DNA of 36,619 bases from positions 1 to 36,619 of the forward strand of contig JAJUJY010000026.1 in assembly GCA_029265085.1 (NCBI GenBank), given 5' to 3'. Shown piece by piece: positions 6,495 through 15,671 of this stretch (position 1 is its first letter; each line of letters opens with the position of its first letter). A program made the position numbers and the translations under genes. The stretch comes from Chloroflexota bacterium. GTDB lineage: Bacteria; Chloroflexota; Anaerolineae; Anaerolineales; Anaerolineaceae. A model generated the notes under the pieces. It saw nothing but the letters and a program-made list of their open reading frames with translations, did no database searches and was not told the origin of the DNA.

Positions 6495-8132
6495 CTACGA
6501 GGTACTTGAGCGCTGCAAGTTGACTTCATCCGATTTTTTGAGGGAGTCATTTTCTTTTACAGGCGTTGATGATTTAGCTGCACTGCCGTTCGATTTTCGC
6601 GGTGTGTTGTTGGAATAATAAGAATAATAATACGCTGATTTGGGGGCTGTTCCATTCATTACATATCCCAATACATTCGCATTGGCTCGTTTTAATTGCG
6701 CCAGTGCGCTATTCAAAATATCTCGCCGAGAACGATTGGGATTGAGTACCAGCAGGACCGAGTCGGTTTTTGCGGCGAGCGCCAGGGAATCAGAAACAAT
6801 AAATGGGGGGCCGTCCACGATGATTACATCGGCCACTTCTTTTAAGATGGTCAGAATTCGTGTCATCTCAAAGGAACTAAGCTGTTCCGATGGATTTGCG
6901 GGGGTTGTGCCAACTGGCAGCAAGTAGATTTGACCTTTGAACAAAGGAATCAAATGTTCTTTGCCGACTTTTCCGTCCACCAATAAATCGCCCAGACCTT
7001 TTTGTTTCGGTAAACCTAATTTTTCATTGATGACAGATTTGTAAAAATCCGCGTCAATGACAATCACGCGCTTTTTGGATTTTGCTAAAGCAAGGGCCAG
7101 ATTGATTGAAAGGGTGGTTTTCCCTTCTGAATCACCTGGGCTGGCAATTAAGATCGTTTTTATTGATTGAGCCAGGCCCAGAAATTCCAGGTTTGTCCGC
7201 AAAGAGCGGAAAGAATCTGTGATGACTGAAAACGGTTGGTCATTGACATAACTGATTGCATTGGCGTCTTCCGGAATTCTGGGAATTTCGGCCAGAAGTG
7301 GGGCTTGAATTATCCGGCCAGCTTCTTCTGAGGTTTTTATCGTTTGATCCAGCCATTCAATTAAGTAAGCCCCGCCAGCAGCAAAGCTTAAACCAACCAG
7401 CGCAGCAATCATTATCGTCAGCAGCTTGTTTGGACCAATCGGCCGGGAGGGAATATCAGCCGGTTCAATGACGTTCAGGGTGTTTAATGCGCCTTTCTGG
7501 GTGCTGGCAAGCAGGCTGGCGTAGTTATCCTGAAGTGAGGATAATTTGTTCTCCATTGCTGTGATTTGCCGCTCTGTTTCAGCAATTTGGAAGGCGCTGG
7601 TCAGACTGCCTAACTCGATTTTTAATCGTTCCACTTCACTTTGGGTATTTTTAATGTCACTCTGCAGGAGGTTCAACTGCTGGTCAATAAATTCCTGGCG
7701 ATCCTGTTCACCGGTTTGCATATTGGTTGGTGTGCGGGACATCAACTGGTTGGCAATCTCTGAGGCAACTGCTTGAGCACGAACGGGATCTGTGTCATTA
7801 ACGGTAATCTCTACCAATTGCGTTTCTGGTAAAGCACGAACCGTATAGGTTGGCAGCCAGGTTAGCCCCAGGGCTTCCATGACGCCTTTGCGAACGGGTT
7901 CGCGCGTGCCCATGTCCGCATAAATGGCAGCTAGCTGCTGCTCCAGGAAAAATTGGCTTGAAGAGGGATTCGGATTACTTAAAGATTGTCCGATCATTAA
8001 TGTGGTTCTGGATTGAAAAATTGGTGGCTGCCCAATAGTTGCAACAAAACTGGCTGCTGCAGCGAGGAGAGTAGCCGCCAACAATAACCGCCACCATTTG
8101 ATGAGGGGAGCAAAGTAAGGCTTTAATTCCAT
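6495..8132 (-). CDS. Polysaccharide co-polymerase / BY-type tyrosine autokinase (Wzz-Wzc fusion)
   Basis: 545 residues from the ATG at 8132, which has GGAAAGG nine bases upstream; an ATG at 8159 would add nine residues. A Wzz-like part comes first: a membrane span near 14-36, a periplasmic region with coiled coil (about 145-215), PSRPIGPNK before the second span at about 238-260. A cytoplasmic BY-kinase domain follows: Walker A ASPGDSEGKTT (330-340), Walker A' VIVIDADF (356-363), Walker B VIIVDGPP (436-443), and a tyrosine cluster YYYSYYS at 501-507, the likely autophosphorylation tail. It would set glycan chain length and control export by phosphorylation. A kinase fused to Wzz is the Wzc arrangement. 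It lies next to the GT4 genes and close to the ligase/polymerase. Confidence 0.93.
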   Translation of the reverse strand: MELKPYFAPLIKWWRLLLAATLLAAAASFVATIGQPPIFQSRTTLMIGQSLSNPNPSSSQFFLEQQLAAIYADMGTREPVRKGVMEALGLTWLPTYTVRALPETQLVEITVNDTDPVRAQAVASEIANQLMSRTPTNMQTGEQDRQEFIDQQLNLLQSDIKNTQSEVERLKIELGSLTSAFQIAETERQITAMENKLSSLQDNYASLLASTQKGALNTLNVIEPADIPSRPIGPNKLLTIMIAALVGLSFAAGGAYLIEWLDQTIKTSEEAGRIIQAPLLAEIPRIPEDANAISYVNDQPFSVITDSFRSLRTNLEFLGLAQSIKTILIASPGDSEGKTTLSINLALALAKSKKRVIVIDADFYKSVINEKLGLPKQKGLGDLLVDGKVGKEHLIPLFKGQIYLLPVGTTPANPSEQLSSFEMTRILTILKEVADVIIVDGPPFIVSDSLALAAKTDSVLLVLNPNRSRRDILNSALAQLKRANANVLGYVMNGTAPKSAYYYSYYSNNTPRKSNGSAAKSSTPVKENDSLKKSDEVNLQRSSTS

Positions 8133-8163
8133 CCGATTACCTTTCCATAGATCATCCAAACCC

Positions 8164-9453
8164 TTAAATCGGTCGAATTGTCTCTATATGATTATACGTC
8201 TTATTTGGGTAATATTTGTCTGAATATGTACCGGATTTCTTAGTAATTTCTTCGAAATATACACCTTCTAAATGTGCTGCGGTATTTTCCCAGGAGTGAT
8301 GCTGTTCGACGTATTTTCGACCAGCTTCTCCGATGCTTATTTGTAAAGCCGGGTTGGCCATTAAATCCAGGACACTTCTGGCAAAGTTTTCCGGTGTTGC
8401 GGCCACCAAAAGATCATGTCCGGATCGGGTTTGCAGCGCCGAAACGGCCAACGGTGTTGATACAACAGGAGTACCGCAGGCCATCGCTTCTAATACTTTA
8501 TTTTGGATGCCTGCGCCGTAATTGAGCGGCGCAACGGATAAAGCAGCCCGCTGCAAATAAGACCGCAGGTCGGGTACGGTTCCGGTCACTGTGATGCGGG
8601 GATCCGTGGAGAGTCCGCGAATCTCAGCTCCAGGATCTTGCCCAACGATCCATACATTAACATTAGGCATTTCAGCCCATACCAGGGGCATCACTTCTTT
8701 TACCAATCCAAGCACCATGTTGATATTGGCGTGATAACTCATCTTGCCGCTGATGACCAGGGTGCGGGGTTCGCGCTCAACGGCGGGATCAGGCCGGAAA
8801 TACTCTAAGTCCACGCCATTGGGGATGATGGAGATGGGTGGATTTTCCCAGGCAGGTCCGGCAAGGTCTAGAAAAGCCTGGCGGTCTCGATCAGATGTGA
8901 CCAGGGTACGTTGAAATTGATATGCCATTTGCGCTTCATACGCTTCGGTTCGGCTTAATTCAAATTTCATCATCATGCGTACGGCTGGCTTGGGGTGTTG
9001 TTTGGAAGCCTGGCGAAATAAATGCGAAATCGAATCAACACTATCCCAGACGATTGGCGGCGCAAAGGAGTTTGTGTTTGCATGTTGTTTGGCTTTCAGG
9101 GCATATTGCACTCCTCGCAGATGTTCTACGTGGACTGCATCAAATTCACCAGTCTCCAATAAATGGATCATTTTTTGCGCTAAATTGTTATTCCAGGCAT
9201 AAACAGCCTGAAGAGGGGTGGTTCCCGGCAGGGCAGCAAGGCAGTTGAGGATTGACCGGAAGCGGGGCAGGGGAAATACATGAATTTCCTGGCAAACGGG
9301 TTCTAATCGTTGGATTGCTTCATGATCTGCTTGTGGATCGCCAATCGTCAGTAATGTAATTTGATGACCGCGTTTGGATAAATGGCGAATGAATTGATAA
9401 GGCCGCACGCGGACCAGGCTGGGGACGTAGGGTACGACAAATAAAATTTTCAT
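8164..9453 (-). CDS. GT4-family glycosyltransferase
   Basis: 429 residues with the GT-B fold layout of GT4. The N-terminal half starts MKILFVVPYVPSLVRVRPYQFIRHL. The sugar-nucleotide half contains IIPNGVDLEYFRPD, LVISGKMSYHANINMV, WIVGQDPG, VTGTVPDLRSYLQRAALSVAPL and the donor-binding stretch NKVLEAMACGTPVVST. This is close in style to the PEP-CTERM/exopolysaccharide-associated GT4 group (TIGR03087-like, from memory). It acts at the cytoplasmic face on a lipid-linked intermediate. Its ATG overlaps the stop of the GT-C gene by 4 bp, implying coupled translation. Donor and acceptor cannot be read from sequence. Confidence 0.92.
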   Translation of the reverse strand: MKILFVVPYVPSLVRVRPYQFIRHLSKRGHQITLLTIGDPQADHEAIQRLEPVCQEIHVFPLPRFRSILNCLAALPGTTPLQAVYAWNNNLAQKMIHLLETGEFDAVHVEHLRGVQYALKAKQHANTNSFAPPIVWDSVDSISHLFRQASKQHPKPAVRMMMKFELSRTEAYEAQMAYQFQRTLVTSDRDRQAFLDLAGPAWENPPISIIPNGVDLEYFRPDPAVEREPRTLVISGKMSYHANINMVLGLVKEVMPLVWAEMPNVNVWIVGQDPGAEIRGLSTDPRITVTGTVPDLRSYLQRAALSVAPLNYGAGIQNKVLEAMACGTPVVSTPLAVSALQTRSGHDLLVAATPENFARSVLDLMANPALQISIGEAGRKYVEQHHSWENTAAHLEGVYFEEITKKSGTYSDKYYPNKTYNHIETIRPI

Positions 9454-10805
9454 ATGCTTGACCTGCGTGAAACCAGAGTTTCTGTTTCTGTCGATTGATT
9501 TTTTCGAGAAAAAATTCGCTCTGCCAGATTTTGGATTGCCAGACCCGCAAAAACTAGAAAGACGGCATCAACCGGCAGCCGGTAACGAACCAGGCTCCAG
9601 GTAAGCAAATGAATACCGCTGTAAACCAGCCCAAACAAGAGCAATAAAACCGTTGGACTGGCCAAATTAAATCCTTTTCTTTTCTGCCCGATGATGGATA
9701 GGATGATTCCGTATACCATAAATGGTAAGAGCAAGCCGAAACTAAACAAACGGGAAAGATTGCTGAGCAAAGAGGAATCCGCCGAAGGCCAAAAATTAAA
9801 ATATACCGGAATCCGGCTGAGTGAAAGCAAAATATACCGGCCGGGATCGTCAAATACAAACTGCATTCCCCGGCGCATTAATTCGCTGTCTAATTGCGCT
9901 TCATTCAGGTCTTTAAGTTCAACCGGCAGCAATTGCAAATAATTCGGTTTATCAGATGACAGAATTCCTTCAAATGTTGTTCCATATACCGGGTGATTAG
10001 CCCAAAAGAAGACAAATCCGGCGTTTGTATTCAACAGGACGAAGTGATTAAAACGGACGTAATTATAGTAAGTGAACGGCAGGATCATTGCAGCTACAAT
10101 TCCACCGGAAATCACCAGTGAAGCCAGCATTTTACCTGCCTGTTTGCGCCTGGCCCACAGCATCCAGAGAAATAGAAATGGAATAAACAACAGGAACGCC
10201 TGTCTTAAAAGTACAGTGATTCCTAAAAGTATGCCAAGCAGAGCTGCTAACTGCAAAGATTGGGGCTTTGTTTGCGTTTCATCCTCTTTGGGTGCGGCAA
10301 TTTTTAAGGCCACGAGCAGTACGGCCAAAAGCGCGGTGATGTAAAATGGTTCGGTCATTAAAGTGGCCGAATAATAATTTAAGTAGATGTATCCAGCACC
10401 GAGGCCGGCGGCTGCTAATCCAGCGGCGGGATGAAATATCCGTTTTCCTAACAGGTACAATAAATAGGGTTGTAAAAAACCTACCAGCAAAACTTGAATA
10501 ATTCGGGCAACAATTGGGTTCGGGCCGAATAATGCATATATACCGGTCAGATAAAACGTGTATAAGAAGCTCCAATGTGCGGTAGGTGCGCCTGCCCGGG
10601 TTGCCGGCCACCAGGGTTCTCCAAAGGAAAAGCCATGTCCGGTTAATACTCGCTGCGCAAGGGTATGGTAGGATATCTGGTCCGTTGTTCCGGGAAGGCT
10701 GCCCATCTCATTGCCAATGATTAACACCAGAATCAGCCGGACAGCGATCGAAGCGGCAATAATACTGGCTAAGAACAGCACGTGTTTGTTCCGAAGATTT
10801 TGCAT
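9450..10805 (-). CDS. GT-C (GT39/ArnT-like) membrane glycosyltransferase
   Basis: 451 residues with about 10-11 membrane spans. The first external loop has the acidic pair typical of the fold in the stretch LPGTTDQISYHTLAQRVLTGHGF, followed by WPATRAGAPTAHWSFLYTFYLTGIYALFGPNP. This is the layout of PMT/ArnT-like enzymes, which transfer a sugar or phospho-sugar from a polyprenyl-phosphate donor outside the membrane. A short basic/acidic C-terminus ends the protein. It likely adds a side branch to the glycan after export, or modifies lipid or protein. It is translationally coupled to the next gene (4-bp overlap) and follows the upstream GT4 by 8 bp. Confidence 0.88.
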   Translation of the reverse strand: MQNLRNKHVLFLASIIAASIAVRLILVLIIGNEMGSLPGTTDQISYHTLAQRVLTGHGFSFGEPWWPATRAGAPTAHWSFLYTFYLTGIYALFGPNPIVARIIQVLLVGFLQPYLLYLLGKRIFHPAAGLAAAGLGAGYIYLNYYSATLMTEPFYITALLAVLLVALKIAAPKEDETQTKPQSLQLAALLGILLGITVLLRQAFLLFIPFLFLWMLWARRKQAGKMLASLVISGGIVAAMILPFTYYNYVRFNHFVLLNTNAGFVFFWANHPVYGTTFEGILSSDKPNYLQLLPVELKDLNEAQLDSELMRRGMQFVFDDPGRYILLSLSRIPVYFNFWPSADSSLLSNLSRLFSFGLLLPFMVYGIILSIIGQKRKGFNLASPTVLLLLFGLVYSGIHLLTWSLVRYRLPVDAVFLVFAGLAIQNLAERIFSRKNQSTETETLVSRRSSI

Positions 10806-10813
10806 GTTGTTCC

Positions 10814-12094
10814 CTATCCGGTCACCTGAGTACCTTGAAACTCTTTACTGCCGGGATCAGATTGATGTTGTAACTGGTTGTAAAGGGTTTCTATTTTTCG
10901 AAAAACAACCTGCCAGTCATAATGTTGAATGGCTAAATCCCGCCCATTTTGGGCGAGTTGTTCTTGCAATGTTGGGTCATTCAATAATTGAATCACCGCC
11001 TGGGCAAAATCTTTTGCCTGGTCCGCAACCAGCACGTCCTTTCCCGGTTGTGCATCAATCCCTTCCAACCCGATGGTGGTGGTCACCACTGGCATAGCGC
11101 GGGAGAACGCTTCTAAAATACGCACGCGCATACCGCCGCCTGCGAGGACAGGCACAACCGTCAGCGCAGCTTTTTGGAGGTAGGGTTCCAATTCGGGCAC
11201 ATAACCGGTTATGGTGATTTTCCCAGCGGCTGCTTCTGCAAATTGGAAAAAATCTTTGGGTGGGTTTTTCCCAACGACGGTCAGGGTCGCTTCCGGAACA
11301 AAGGATTGCACCAAAGGAAACACCTCGCGCATAAACCAGCGAATCCCATCCGCGTTAGGGGGGTAATGTAATGTGCCCAGGGTGAGGATATTGAATGAAT
11401 CAGGCTTTCTTTGTACCGGCGCTAACTGTTGAGTATCTACCGCGATTGGAATGACTTGAAGTTTGTTTATTTCTTGGTGCGGTGAGACTGTATGATTTTC
11501 AGCAGCCTGTAATAATGCCTGACGGTCTATTTCGGTCACTGCCAGGGTCTGGTCAAAGGACTGAATCAGTTGACCTTCATAGCGCTTCATGCGTCTTGCT
11601 TCCATTTGCACAATGCCGCGCGCGTACCAGGGCAAGCCTTCAGCAACTCGTTCCAAAAGTACCCAGGTGGCGTTGTGGGCATCAAATATTCGCCTGGGTG
11701 TATGGCTGCCAGGTTGTGGCTGTCCGGCAAATTGTGCCATGCTGATTTGATCCGCGTGAATCAGTTCAAATTCCTGATCTTTGAGTAATTGATTAATCAG
11801 TTTCCGCATGGCCGGTATATCATCCCGCTCTACCAGAAAAGGACGGCCAGTGAACAGGCTTTTTACAAAATACAGCGCATCCTTGATCCGTGAACGCCGC
11901 GTGGGGATGGGATATACCTCAGTGCATAATTCTTGCAGAACCGGTAGGTGTTTTTGTTCTTCAGGACGGACAAATGAAGCCAATACGATTTCATCACCCC
12001 GTTCTGCCAGATAGCGCAATACATGCCAGGTCTTAATTCGGGGACCAGCATCCGGTGGGTATGGCAAAACCTGGGTTAAGAATAAGATGCGCAT
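10814..12094 (-). CDS. GT4-family glycosyltransferase
   Basis: 426 residues, starting MRILFLTQVLPYPPDAGPRIKTWHVLRYLAE. The second Rossmann half has IPIAVDTQQLAP, ILTLGTLHYPPNADGIRWF, LTVVGKNPPKDFF, ITGYVPELEPYLQKAALTVVPVLAGGG and RILEAFSRAMPVVTTTIGLEG. It is a close relative in layout to the GT4 genes at 8164 and 14455, sharing the YPP-N-AD and GGGMRVRILEA-type motifs. It is cytoplasmic or membrane-associated and adds one sugar to the growing repeat unit. Gaps of 6 bp upstream and 8 bp downstream place it firmly in the operon. Donor unknown. Confidence 0.92.
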   Translation of the reverse strand: MRILFLTQVLPYPPDAGPRIKTWHVLRYLAERGDEIVLASFVRPEEQKHLPVLQELCTEVYPIPTRRSRIKDALYFVKSLFTGRPFLVERDDIPAMRKLINQLLKDQEFELIHADQISMAQFAGQPQPGSHTPRRIFDAHNATWVLLERVAEGLPWYARGIVQMEARRMKRYEGQLIQSFDQTLAVTEIDRQALLQAAENHTVSPHQEINKLQVIPIAVDTQQLAPVQRKPDSFNILTLGTLHYPPNADGIRWFMREVFPLVQSFVPEATLTVVGKNPPKDFFQFAEAAAGKITITGYVPELEPYLQKAALTVVPVLAGGGMRVRILEAFSRAMPVVTTTIGLEGIDAQPGKDVLVADQAKDFAQAVIQLLNDPTLQEQLAQNGRDLAIQHYDWQVVFRKIETLYNQLQHQSDPGSKEFQGTQVTG

Positions 12095-12100
12095 GTTGGT

Positions 12101-13024
12101 TTAGAACTCCGCAATCGCTTTTAATAAATTCTGATAGTATCCGGCAAGTTTAAGGTGGCGTTCGCGCAGTGTGGGTGGTTCTAGCCAGGCGATTGAACTG
12201 ATCCCCAGGCGGGCGAGAGAAGCCAACATCAAAATACCTTTATAAACTTTGGCAGAACCCTTGCCGTGATGCTTACGGAAATAGGCAATTTTCGCCCAGT
12301 ACAGCTGCAAGAACATATTGGCTGCCATTTGCTGCGTGGATTGTCCGCCATAATGCACGACCCGGGAAGTGGGAATCCAATATAAATCCCAGCCTGATTT
12401 TTTTAAGCGATAGCATAAATCGACTTCTTCCGAGTACATGAAAAAGTCTTCATCTAGCAACCCAACTTCGTTTAGTGCGGTGTGCCGTAAAGCCAACGCT
12501 GTTCCCTGCACCATGTCCACAGACTTTGGCTGTGTTCGATCCCAACGTTCCATGCGGTACAGGGCTACAGGATAAAGAGTGTCCAGGTGGAACATGCGCC
12601 ATAATTCGCGCCCCAGTGTAGGAAATGGAAAACAAGAGGGCTGCAGGCTGCCATCTGGATTGAGCAGACGGGAACCAACGGCACCGGTTTTTGGATTTTT
12701 ATCTAAAAAATCCACCAGCGGGTCAAGTGCGTTTTCATAAGCCAGTGTATCCGGATTGAGCATGAACACATATCGTCCTTTACATTGGCGGATTGCCTGG
12801 TTATTTGCACTGGCGAAACCAACATTGCCCTGGTTCTGGATTAAGTGCACTTCCGGAAATTGATCGCGAACCATATCGGAACTTCCATCGGTGGAGGCAT
12901 TGTCCACCACCCAAACATCAAATGTGCAGCGTGTTGGGTGCTCAAAAAGACTGGTCAGGCAAGCTTCCAGGTAATTTTTTACGTTGTATGAGACGATGAT
13001 TACCGAAATATCATAATTATCCAC
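12101..13024 (-). CDS. GT2-family glycosyltransferase (rhamnosyltransferase-like)
   Basis: 307 residues with a GTG start preceded by GGTGGTGAATA. A GT-A fold is visible: SVIIVSYNVKNYLEACLTSL, VVDNASTDGSSDMV, NVGFASANNQAI, the DxD-like FMLNPDTL, then VQGTALALRH and EEVDLCYRLKKSGW with HYGGQST near the end. This layout matches the WbbL/RfbF-type group that often uses dTDP-rhamnose, but the donor is not proven. No dTDP-rhamnose genes are in the window. The C-terminus carries amphipathic helices for membrane attachment. Confidence 0.92.
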   Translation of the reverse strand: MDNYDISVIIVSYNVKNYLEACLTSLFEHPTRCTFDVWVVDNASTDGSSDMVRDQFPEVHLIQNQGNVGFASANNQAIRQCKGRYVFMLNPDTLAYENALDPLVDFLDKNPKTGAVGSRLLNPDGSLQPSCFPFPTLGRELWRMFHLDTLYPVALYRMERWDRTQPKSVDMVQGTALALRHTALNEVGLLDEDFFMYSEEVDLCYRLKKSGWDLYWIPTSRVVHYGGQSTQQMAANMFLQLYWAKIAYFRKHHGKGSAKVYKGILMLASLARLGISSIAWLEPPTLRERHLKLAGYYQNLLKAIAEF

Positions 13025-13036
13025 TATTCACCACCA

Positions 13037-14458
13037 TTATTTTGAGGAATGTTGGGCGTAATGATTTGCTAAAAACACCAGACCACCCAAGAAGAGCCAG
13101 GCCAGGACACTGGCACGGTAGCCGTTCATGCCGACGTTGTATACAAAGGGCAAAATCCAATCACCAAACATACCAGATACCAGGGTTCCCCCAAGACCGC
13201 CAATCGCACCGAAGATGTAGGCGCGCGCAAACCCCAAAGGGATTTTTTTATAAATCTTTAGCCCGGTTTTCCCAACTTCAAAGGCAAACCATAAAAATGT
13301 CCCTAACCCAATCAGACCGGTTTGGGCGATGATATCAATATAGTTGTTATGAGAATTGAAAGTGACTGAGTATCCCAAGATTTGATAAAAAGGCGTATAC
13401 CAATAATAATTGGCAGGGCCTAATCCAAAAATTGGGTTTTTGGCAATAATCTCACCGAGAATTTTCCAGGCTTCCAGGCGGGTGAGTAGGCTGTATTCGT
13501 TATCACCACCTAATAAATATTGGCTGGCAATCTGTGAGCCAATCAGGGCGAACAGCCCCAGACCTGCGCCTAAACCAATTGCTAGTTTCGGACGGTCGAG
13601 CAGGACGACCAGGAAGATGGCAAATCCAGCCGGAAGCCAGCCGGAGGTCCAGGATTGGCGGACGAAAAACAGGTTGTAAAGGATGATTACTGTGGCAAGC
13701 CCTGTCAGAAGACGGATGCGGCGCGGTAAATGGGTATTTAAATAGGCCTGGGAAAAAGCCATGACACTGAGCCAGGTCCAAAACAGGCTGTCCACTACAG
13801 CACGCTGGTAAATGCGGTTGATATAAGGCCGGAAGGAAGGAATGATGAACAAAAGCGCGTATAGCGTCCCCAGGATAATAAAGACCCAAACGGTGGCTTT
13901 TAACCAATTTTCGGATTGAAATTGGTGCGCTGCAACGAGGAATGCGCCGACTGACATTATCATTATCAAGGTACCGCCAACTTGGGCAAACAGGGAGGCT
14001 CCTGAGGTCGGGTACCAGTTTAATTGACCAAAACCTAAAGAAAGCAGGGCAGACCCTGCAAATAGAAACGCTGGAATCAGGGCACGAGAGGGGATTAACG
14101 AGACCCGGCGCTGTTTACCGAGCATTTCCAGCAGCCATAATACAATTAATCCCATGACTACTATTAAAGAGCTGTTGATTCGGGTTTGTGTTCCCGTGCT
14201 GATTGAAAGAGGGACCAATAAACTCGAAACGATCAAAAGGGGATAGCCTAAACCCGGCCACCGCAGTAAGATCAATCCGCCAAAACAGGTCAGGATCAGG
14301 CCGATGATGGCAATTGGAATCAGGCTGCTGAAAACACCCAATATCGCAAATCCAGTAGAAAAAATTAAGACAATCGGAATGATCATCCGTTGATTTGGAG
14401 AATCTCCCGGGATTGGTAGAATACTGGAGACTAACGGGAGCATCGATTTGATGTTCAT
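13037..14458 (-). CDS. O-antigen ligase / Wzy-type polymerase family membrane protein
   Basis: 473 residues with about 11-12 membrane spans. The large periplasmic loop carries the family signature ...ILGEIIAKNPIFGLGPANYY, then FNSHNNYIDIIAQTGLIGLG (H-N-x-x-I/L-x-x-x-x-x-x-G), as in the PF04932 Wzy_C group. Such proteins either polymerise undecaprenyl-linked repeat units or ligate the chain to an acceptor; sequence alone does not separate the two. The nearby BY-kinase chain-length regulator favours a polymerase role. The ATG overlaps the stop of the upstream GT4 by 4 bp. Confidence 0.9.
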   Translation of the reverse strand: MNIKSMLPLVSSILPIPGDSPNQRMIIPIVLIFSTGFAILGVFSSLIPIAIIGLILTCFGGLILLRWPGLGYPLLIVSSLLVPLSISTGTQTRINSSLIVVMGLIVLWLLEMLGKQRRVSLIPSRALIPAFLFAGSALLSLGFGQLNWYPTSGASLFAQVGGTLIMIMSVGAFLVAAHQFQSENWLKATVWVFIILGTLYALLFIIPSFRPYINRIYQRAVVDSLFWTWLSVMAFSQAYLNTHLPRRIRLLTGLATVIILYNLFFVRQSWTSGWLPAGFAIFLVVLLDRPKLAIGLGAGLGLFALIGSQIASQYLLGGDNEYSLLTRLEAWKILGEIIAKNPIFGLGPANYYWYTPFYQILGYSVTFNSHNNYIDIIAQTGLIGLGTFLWFAFEVGKTGLKIYKKIPLGFARAYIFGAIGGLGGTLVSGMFGDWILPFVYNVGMNGYRASVLAWLFLGGLVFLANHYAQHSSK

Positions 14459-15660
14459 ACCTGCCTCCCCGGAATGGAATCAACCAGGTCGCAAAATTGC
14501 TGTCCAATGAGTGCCCAATCATATTGTTCGCGCACTAATTTCAAGGCGTTTGTGGATAAATTTTGACAAAGCACCGGGTCCTTCAATAGCTGGATGGTTT
14601 GAAAGGCAAAATCTACCGGCGTATCCGCGATCAATAGATGTTTGCCATTTTCAACTTCTAACCCTTCTGCTCCTTTACTGGTACTGATGACCGGTGTTCC
14701 CAAAGCCATTGCCTCCAGGATTTTGAGCCGGGTTCCCGCGCCCATCCGTAATGGGACAACACAAACCTGTGAACCTGCAATTGTCGGGCGAATATCATCC
14801 AGGTAGCCCGTAAATTGCAAACCGCCATTTACCGCTCTGAGTTCTTGCGTGGGGACACCCTCTGTACGTCCGGTGACTCTCAGCCGGGTGTCAGGCAGTT
14901 CGCGTTGTATCAACGGAAATATTTCTAAAAGAAAATAGCGCACTGCATCCAGATTGGGTTCGTAAGTCAGCGCACCGTTAAAAATCAGAGCGTGTTGGCC
15001 GGGTTTTGCTAATCCAGGCTGGTTAAGGTTCGTATCCACGCCATTTCGGACCAGGCCAACCTGCTCAGGACGAAATGGAATGTATTCCAAAACTCGTTGG
15101 GTATCTCGCGGAGAAACGACCAGGCACAGCTCAAATGGCTGGTAAAGGATGCGCTCATATCTCCTGAATTTCCAATATGCCAGGTAGCGTCTGGCACGCT
15201 GCAGGACACTGCGCGCTTGTAGATAATGCTCATGAAGCATCAAGGTTAGGAGATTGTCTGCATCCACCACGCGCGGAAGCCCTGGTAATTCCAGTGCATA
15301 CGGGGCAGTGACAAAGGTGAGAGCGAACACCATGTCTGGATGCCATTCTGCAGAGATTTTGCGAACCGTCTTGGACATTTCTGGAGAATAGCCAGCCGCT
15401 GCTGCTGCGGGTTTTAAAGAAAATAAACCTGCAATAGATTTCCATCCGCCGGACGCAAACGGTTTTTGCGGGACAACCTGCACAACTTCACAGAATTCTC
15501 GCATATGTTCTATCCAGTCTGGCTGGACCGGTTGGTCCTCAAAGGAAATCAAGGCAATCTGATGACGCTTCGCCAGACCTTTGATCAGGTGGTAGGCGCG
15601 TGTTTTACTGCCTTGATTGCAAGGGTATGGAAACCAGGTGGAGAGAACCAGGATTTTCAT
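14455..15660 (-). CDS. GT4-family glycosyltransferase
   Basis: 401 residues, beginning MKILVLSTWFPYPCNQGSKTRAYHLIKGLAKRH. Motifs in the donor half are LVRNGVDTNLN, IFNGALTYEPNLDAVRYF, TGYLDDIRPTIAGSQVCVVPLRMGAGTR and KILEAMALGTPVISTSKGAEG. It belongs to the same GT4 subgroup as the enzymes at 8164 and 10814; the three are probably ancient duplicates adding different sugars. It sits 11 bp after the sulfotransferase and overlaps the ligase/polymerase start by 4 bp. Confidence 0.92.
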   Translation of the reverse strand: MKILVLSTWFPYPCNQGSKTRAYHLIKGLAKRHQIALISFEDQPVQPDWIEHMREFCEVVQVVPQKPFASGGWKSIAGLFSLKPAAAAAGYSPEMSKTVRKISAEWHPDMVFALTFVTAPYALELPGLPRVVDADNLLTLMLHEHYLQARSVLQRARRYLAYWKFRRYERILYQPFELCLVVSPRDTQRVLEYIPFRPEQVGLVRNGVDTNLNQPGLAKPGQHALIFNGALTYEPNLDAVRYFLLEIFPLIQRELPDTRLRVTGRTEGVPTQELRAVNGGLQFTGYLDDIRPTIAGSQVCVVPLRMGAGTRLKILEAMALGTPVISTSKGAEGLEVENGKHLLIADTPVDFAFQTIQLLKDPVLCQNLSTNALKLVREQYDWALIGQQFCDLVDSIPGRQV

Positions 15661-15671
15661 CTTAATCGCCT

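Noticed and set aside
6276..7776. Several plus-strand open frames antisense to the lipoprotein and BY-kinase genes
   Set aside because: They are shadows of well-supported minus-strand genes, with no ribosome-binding sites and no recognisable domains; the same holds for the other plus-strand frames across the window.
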